NCBI GenBank assembly: GCA_004151065.3
Contig: NWUY0300062669.1
Span: forward strand, 17,883-31,405
Length of the DNA: 13,523 bases
Source of the DNA: Larix sibirica
Lineage: Eukaryota > Streptophyta > Pinopsida > Pinales > Pinaceae
Direction of reading: 5' to 3'
The notes under the pieces are model-generated. The model did not search any database. It was not told the DNA's origin and worked only from the letters and a program-made list of their open reading frames with translations. A program made the position numbers and the translations under genes. How positions within the stretch are numbered: position 1 is the first letter of the stretch; every line of letters begins with the position of its first letter. Below are positions 8,791 through 13,523 of this stretch, in pieces.

Positions 8791-9530
8791 TTGGAATCAT
8801 GCAACAGATAGCAAGAGAATTTCATAAATTTTTTGCAAGGAGGGAAACCAACACCCAAAAATATCATCTCATCAATTGGAACACAATCAAAGCTCCAAAA
8901 GAAAATGCAAAGTAGGCCTCAAATACCCCACTCGAATGAATATTGATTTTGAAGAAAAAATAGTTTGGTGCCTTATCACTGGTAAGAATGAATGGTGGAA
9001 ATAGGCTCTTCACAAAAAATACTTCCAATGCATAAGGAAATATGTTTAGATCAACCTATAGAAGAGAAAAGAGGTTCTCATATCTAGAAACTATGCAAAT
9101 CTGTAATCCCCCTTATCAAATCTAAATTAACATGGATCTAGGGAGTGGTAAAATGATCAACATTTGGGACAATGAAATCATGGGGAATCCCCCCATAAGT
9201 CAACAAAAAAACTATGAGATCCCAAGAAATTGGATGGACAAACAAGGCATTAAAACCCTCTATAATATATTAGAATGGGAGGAAAGTGATCAACAATGGA
9301 GATAATGGAAATCGATGTCACCACCAATTCACCTTGATCCTCTTACTTCATCTCTTATCTTTTATTTCCGAGTCTATGCTCCCATGGACCACTATGCCCC
9401 TGACCAACGTAGATGGGAAATAATGGTAATGAATATATTGTCAAAAAGGGATATCAGGAACAAATTTCAAAGTTCCCTCTCCACAATGTGCAAGCATTTG
9501 GAAACAAATTTGGCATGCAAATGAACTCCC
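8791..9530 (+). pseudogene. LINE ORF2, region between RT and zf-RVT
   Basis: Fragments in several frames keep the family order: KYHLINWNTIKAPKENAK, then VWCLITGKNEWWK, ALHKKYFQCIRK, GKMINIWDNEIMGNPP and NWMDKQGIKTLYNILEWEE. These match the connection region that follows RT in plant LINE ORF2. No enzymatic activity is assigned to it. Frame changes and stops are frequent. The plus-strand open stretch at 9315-9524 is a surviving part of this region and not a separate gene. Confidence 0.75.
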
Positions 9531-10112
9531 AAAATTAACAACTTTTTTTCAATCATGGTACATAAACACCATTTGATAATATAAAATATTCAATGATGTG
9601 GAATTTAGGGACCAACAAGATGTGTGTTATGCAAAATGGAGGTAGAATCCCAGAGGGACTTGTTCTTTGAATGCCCCTTCACTATTCATGTATGGCATTT
9701 AGATTGACAAGAAATCATTCACAAAGTTGATATTCCACAATCGTGGAGAGATATGCTTTCATTATGGGGGAAAAAACACAAAGGAACTCTCATAAACAAA
9801 CCTCTTCTCAAACAAGCATGGCAAGCAATCCCAAATTCCATGTGTTGGAAGGTATGGTTAGCTTGCAACAAATCCATATTTGAGGAAGGAGTTGTGAATC
9901 CAAGACTAATTTTTGCTAAAGAAAGGAGTCTCATGACAGAAGAAATTAAGGTGGGAGGAATCAAGGGATGTAATACTCTCCTTCTAGAAAAAGAAGAAAA
10001 ATATTGGCTCACAGGTCTCCTAATGAAAATTGAAATCTTGACAAAATATATTGCAAACCAACCTATTCAAAGATCAAATTCCAACTTCAAATGCAAGAAT
10101 TATAGTTAAAGA
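9531..10112 (+). pseudogene. LINE ORF2, zf-RVT zinc-binding region
   Basis: The zf-RVT region lies C-terminal to the RT in plant LINEs and is thought to bind nucleic acid. Here GPTRCVLCKMEVESQRD is followed by LFFECPFTIHVWH. The four expected ligands are all present: Cys at 9621-9623 and 9630-9632, Cys at 9672-9674 and His at 9696-9698. A TGA follows soon after (WHLD*QEI). The same frame then continues with IPQSWRDMLSLWGKK, QAWQAIPNSMCWKVWLACNK and SLMTEEIKVGG to a TAA at 10107-10109. The minus-strand frame at 9719-10012 overlaps this and is a shadow. Confidence 0.8.
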
Positions 10113-10119
10113 AATGGCT

Positions 10120-10579
10120 ACTCTCCATCAGAAAATATGTAATTTTCTTTAATGGAGCCTCCAAAGGAAATTAAGGGATGATAGATGCGAGGGGATCATT
10201 TACAATCCTGATGGAAATAAAGAACTTGGATTTGGATGGGGTCTGGGTATAGCTTCAAACAATTACACAAAATATTTTGATTTGTATCAAGGGCTCAAAC
10301 TTATAGACACCGACAAGATCACGAACATTATACCCATTAGAGACTCCTCTATTGTTATAAGATTCATGGTAAAATGCAATCAAACCCTCTGGCCACAAAT
10401 TGGCAAAAAATATTGAAAGAGCTAAGAGCAAAGCAAAATGTCTCAAAAGCATTGAATATTATCATGTATTAAAGGAAAATAATAGTAAGGACAATGAGCT
10501 AGCTAACCAAGCCTCGTGCCTAGGTTGTGGAATATTCATAAAGCAAAATGGGGGGTTGTCATCTACCCCGATTCCTTGA
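10120..10579 (+). pseudogene. LINE ORF2, C-terminal RNase H domain, inactivated
   Basis: RNase H would remove the RNA strand after reverse transcription. The domain opens with VIFFNGASKGN. Asn at 10151-10153 stands where the first catalytic Asp (FDGAS) is expected. A TAA follows GN, then the frame shifts to GIIYNPDGNKELGFGWGLG, YFDLYQGLKL and IRDSSIVIRFMVK, where the Asp of the DSS box is kept (10342-10344). The Glu expected near YQxL is not evident. A second shift leads to LAKNIERAKSKAKCLKSIEY, YHVLKENNSKDNELANQAS and a terminal TGA at 10577-10579. The order and the NGASKGN, DSS and ELAN boxes make the assignment firm. Confidence 0.88.
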
Positions 10580-11050
10580 TTAATTTTCATTAACAATGAG
10601 TACTATTTCATGTATTTGCATGCCCTACACATATCAACAAGCATAGCATGGCGAGGCTATATTAGATACCCAAAGAACAACGAAGGCATACCACCTTGTA
10701 CTGTCATTTGGTTGTTGGTGATGTGCATATTATCAACCTCTGATGCAAGACCAAAGGGAAGAGTGTGAATCTTTAATGGATTTAAGTGAAATCCTGGCTC
10801 CCCTCATAATGAATCTTGTAATAATTTGGATCCATCTTGCTAGAAAACATGTGTGGCATTGCGAAGAATTCATTGGTTTGAGATTATCAGTGGAGGAATT
10901 AAGGGTGCAATAATGGGATAGGGGCTATGAGCACTAGATTTGGTTTGTGCAGGGTGATTCTAGTTCCATGATGGGCCTCTCTCTTTGAGAAATTGAATCT
11001 ACATTTCTTGTTCATATTAGGTATGAATTAGAGAGTGAATTTCGATAACT
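10580..11050 (+). other. Probable LINE 3' UTR and downstream flank
   Basis: This directly follows the ORF2 stop and has no long open frame. It is where the LINE 3' UTR should lie. Short peptides such as LIMNLVIIWIHLARKHVWHC can be read but match nothing I know. No poly(A) tract or simple 3' repeat marks an end of the element, so the boundary is not defined. Confidence 0.4.
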
Positions 11051-12339
11051 GGTTTCGATTTCAAACTTTCATCGGTTCTATACTAAAATTTTTGAAGTGA
11101 TGGACAATGTTGGGCATAGGGAAATTACTTTATTTCTAATAATAAATAAATTCAAAGGTTCATTCATAGGCATGAGGACCTCATTAAATATGCTAGAACC
11201 TCTCTTCTTGTTATTACTGTAAAGGTCCATGAAAATGAAATGCCAATTAGATCCACATACAGGAAGAATTTCAAATGTATAGTTAAAGTGTCCTTTCAAG
11301 CCTTAGGACGTCAAGCCCTTTTTCAACTTGAATATTCTTATATTGGTTATTCCTCTAATAGACTACCTACGTCATATTGGGCTCTCAACAACATTAGTTA
11401 TTGTATGCTAGAATTCAACATATGCCTCTTTTCTATAAATTTAGAGTAGAATGACCAATGTGGTAGACATTGAAGCCCTTTGAAAAGCAAGAACCTATAT
11501 GCATTTCAGATGGCCTTCCTTGTTGATCAGACATGTTCTAATATTTAATATTGTGTTTCTCCTATTTGAAAGGTGTCTTTTTTTTAGCATATGTCCCCTT
11601 CTTTCAACCATAATCCAATACACTTATGGGGTAAAGAACTGCATGAAACATGGCTATGTTGTAGGCAATGACTTAGATATGATATATTCTCTAAATCAAT
11701 TTCCTCAACCTTGACCACCTCTTGGATGCTTGAATCATCACTCTTTTCACCTATGAACACATCTTATGTTCCTTTAGAATCATTGTTTTTTGGATTTTGT
11801 TATCCTTGGATGAAGGATATTGTCAAATTCAAATCAAGACGGAGAAGTGAACCATCCATTATCAACCCATGTCCATGAGTCACCATTAAGGATAGTTATG
11901 ACTTTATGCATTGACTATTCCTCTAATAATAGTAAATGAATTAAGATTAACAAAAGCCTAACTTCTATAATAGATAAATTGTAATTGCTAAATCTAGAAC
12001 TCGATATGGAACTACATTGCTAAAACTCAAAATAGACAAATATTGGCACATGCAAGTCTGAAAAGAAGTTCATAAGGTGGGGAATGTCTTCCCAAAATGA
12101 ATCTTCCATCTCCTAATTGAATTTTGAGTTACGATTCCACAAAGTTGGGATGGTTTTCATTAAAACTTCTAAAATATGTCTTCCTCCTACTCTTGTGCAA
12201 TAGTGAAGAGTTTTTGTCACCACACAAAAAATTCAGTGTCAAATTTGTTTTCAAACAGTTCAAATATATTCCTGGTCAGCCAACAATTGTTTGAATCGAT
12301 AACCACTAAGACTATACAAGGGAGGCCATTGTGCTCAGT
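11051..12339. other. Unassigned AT-rich sequence
   Basis: No gene, RNA or known element is recognisable. A plus-strand frame at 11240-11449 is open and can be extended upstream to about 11217. It reads ITVKVHENEMPIRSTYRKNF, then KCIVKVSFQALGRQALFQLE. It has no recognised domain and no convincing splice sites, so it is not called. Other open frames (plus 11499-11714, plus 12176-12361, minus 11078-11299) give composition-driven peptides. Confidence 0.4.
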
Positions 12340-12527
12340 CGCAAATATTGTGAATCAATAAACATCATACCTCACCCAAAAATAAAGTCACTTTGAATGT
12401 TCCAATGACAAGACCATTATCTACACTAGATTCCATGAAGTGATTTGTTCTGCCCATACAATCAATCTTCTTTCACTAAATTTATTTTTGGGCAAGGTCC
12501 GTTGTTTATTGATTCACAACATTTGTG
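12340..12527. repeat. Imperfect inverted repeat: 47-bp arms, 94-nt loop (foldback)
   Basis: The left arm (12340-12386) and the reverse complement of the right arm (12481-12527) align over 47 positions without gaps. I count 40 matches. Shared blocks include TTGTGAATCAATAAACA and CCCAAAAATAAA. The similarity stops at the arm ends and does not extend into the loop. A transcript would fold into a long hairpin. Candidates are a foldback (MITE-like) element, paired insertions of one short repeat, or a young MIRNA-type locus. No flanking target duplication is obvious. Confidence 0.8.
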
Positions 12528-12945
12528 AAAAGGAGTTGTCTAAACATTAAATGTTTTTTATTTTTTCGGTAAGTGTTGATATTTTCAGTCATCTAATTTA
12601 TAGTCAAATCAAAATTTGTCATTGTTCAAAATTCATTTTTTATTGCAGAAATGGATTCAATGCCCTTGAATACCCTTGTTGGATCTGGATTGTACAATAT
12701 CAAAAACTTATATCTGTGATTCAAACAACTCGGGCCAGATTTCGAACAAAAATGATCGAAAAACGGGCTAGAAAAGTGGTCTAAATCATCGCTTGTTTAG
12801 ATTACACGTTTAGTTTTTGTTATTGCAACTAACTAAACACGATTTTCCACTCTCTCAAAGTCTGTCTGTCATCATCAGAGAGCTTGACACATAAGCATAG
12901 TACGAGAGGTGGTGAATATTATTATCTTTTTTCCTATGCTAATCG
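12528..12945. other. Unassigned AT-rich sequence
   Basis: No gene is established. TTTTTTATTGCAG|AAATGG near 12636-12649 looks like a splice acceptor, but all frames after it are interrupted or unrecognised. The plus-strand frame at 12551-12784 is not called. Confidence 0.35.
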
Positions 12946-13098
12946 ATGGTGATTTTACATGAATGGATTCTTGCTGCCCTTTTGAATATGGGTAGGCACC
13001 AAAACACAATTGGTATTTGTTGTGCACGGGAACAATATGTGCTCCTTTGTTTCCCTGGAGATGGTGTTGGCCCTGAAATTGTAGACTCTATGAAATAG
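12946..13098 (+). pseudogene. Possible fragment of an isocitrate/isopropylmalate dehydrogenase-type N-terminus
   Basis: An ATG-initiated frame of 50 codons ends at a TAG (13096-13098). Its C-terminal part reads YVLLCFPGDGVGPEIVDSMK. The block PGDGVGPEI (13054-13080) closely matches the (L/I)PGDGIGPE(V/I) strand-loop at the N-terminus of the beta-decarboxylating dehydrogenases: NAD-isocitrate, 3-isopropylmalate and tartrate dehydrogenases. In that family a hydrophobic strand precedes the motif, as YVLLCF does here, and a helix follows. After the TAG the same frame gives LGIFFLKYGKPVII, which could continue the helix and next strand, so the TAG may be a disabling mutation. The upstream residues (MVILHEWILAALLNMGRHQ) do not resemble the family. 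No other part of the enzyme was found before the window ends. It may be a processed-gene fragment, a decayed exon or a coincidence. Confidence 0.35.
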
Positions 13099-13523
13099 TT
13101 GGGTATTTTTTTCCTTAAATATGGAAAACCTGTCATAATTTAATTGTCAAACTAGTAGTGAGAACAACCATCACTTGTCGCTATCCCCAAATGCGAGTTG
13201 ACTCATCGTCGTTATTCAAGGAAAACCATACCACTAGAAATAACCTGTTGGTGGTTGATAAGGGGATAAAATTTCACTTTCCTAGATGCGTCTTAGTCTT
13301 GCCTGGTAGTTTGTGATGGGATAGACTTCCACTCATATTAGATGCCTATGAGTCTTAGGTTGTTAACTTGTTTCCTTATGTCCAAAGACAGGCCCTTAAC
13401 CAATCAAAAGCAATTTTAGGTCTTACTCGAGGACCAATGAAACAATGAGTATATCTAGTATCTCTTTATCATTTAACAATAACAAAAGCACTGCCCATGG
13501 GGGTAGAGCAATTGGTAATGAGT
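13099..13523. other. Unassigned sequence to the right edge
   Basis: No continuation of the dehydrogenase-like frame and no other gene is recognised. The last bases contain TAGAGCAATTGG (13504-13515), one mismatch from the Pol III A-box consensus. The window ends before a B box or a tRNA fold could be judged. Confidence 0.35.

Larger units (their letters stand above)
4791..10579 (+). mobile_element. Degenerate plant L1-type LINE (non-LTR retrotransposon)
   Basis: Translated plus-strand fragments appear in the order of a plant LINE: ORF1 with a DUF4283-like domain and CCHC knuckle, then ORF2 with EEP/APE-type endonuclease, reverse transcriptase, zf-RVT region and RNase H. Such elements copy themselves by target-primed reverse transcription: the endonuclease nicks DNA and the RT extends from the nick on the element RNA. 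This copy cannot do so. Stops and frameshifts occur throughout, and key residues of the endonuclease, RT and RNase H are changed. The right limit given is the ORF2 stop. A 3' UTR probably follows, but no poly(A) tail or target-site duplication was found. The left limit is uncertain by 100 bp or more. The RNase H domain places it with plant L1 lineages that carry one. The family assignment is from memory of conifer LINE proteins. Confidence 0.93.

Noticed and set aside
9719-10012. 97-codon minus-strand open frame
   Set aside because: It is antisense to the zf-RVT part of ORF2, which has clear family motifs on the plus strand.
4791-10579. LTR retrotransposon or endogenous pararetrovirus instead of a LINE
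   Set aside because: No LTRs, protease or integrase are seen. The DUF4283-like ORF1, N-terminal endonuclease and zf-RVT region are specific to plant LINEs.
13504-13515. A-box-like TAGAGCAATTGG, possible tRNA or tRNA-derived SINE
   Set aside because: One mismatch from the A-box consensus, no B box or cloverleaf before the window ends. It could be revisited with sequence to the right.
1-13523. CRISPR array, phage or bacterial defence system
   Set aside because: No regularly spaced repeats, no operon-like gene packing and no prokaryotic signals. The plant LINE sets the context.

Overview
The window looks like nuclear DNA of a seed plant, most likely a gymnosperm. It is AT-rich and gene-poor, has intron-like spacer, microsatellites and a long decayed retrotransposon, and shows no operons or bacterial signals. 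The gymnosperm call rests on how closely the LINE peptides match conifer/Ginkgo-type LINE proteins as I remember them. I could not check this by search.

Layout. Positions 1-4790 are AT-rich sequence with many TGCAA/TTGCA words. It holds three plus-strand stretches that could be exons of an unrecognised gene (302-776, 1028-1192, 2952-3188), an (AAT)5 microsatellite, a 78-bp-period tandem duplication and a small 19-bp-period repeat. About 4791-10579 is one plus-strand LINE (plant L1-type non-LTR retrotransposon). Its order is intact: ORF1 with a DUF4283-like domain and CCHC knuckle, charged linker, EEP/APE-type endonuclease, reverse transcriptase, zf-RVT zinc-binding region and RNase H. It is dead: many in-frame stops, several frameshifts, an apparent internal deletion in the RT, and damaged key residues in every enzymatic domain. 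A (TG)12 microsatellite sits inside ORF2.

Positions 10580-13523 are mostly unassigned. They contain a 47-bp imperfect inverted repeat around a 94-nt loop (12340-12527) and a short open frame (12946-13098) carrying a PGDGVGPEI motif like the N-terminus of isocitrate/isopropylmalate dehydrogenases.

No tRNA, rRNA, CRISPR array or intact protein-coding gene could be established, and I see no convincing new biological system. The best second looks are the possible multi-exon gene on the left, the foldback, and the dehydrogenase-like fragment on the right.
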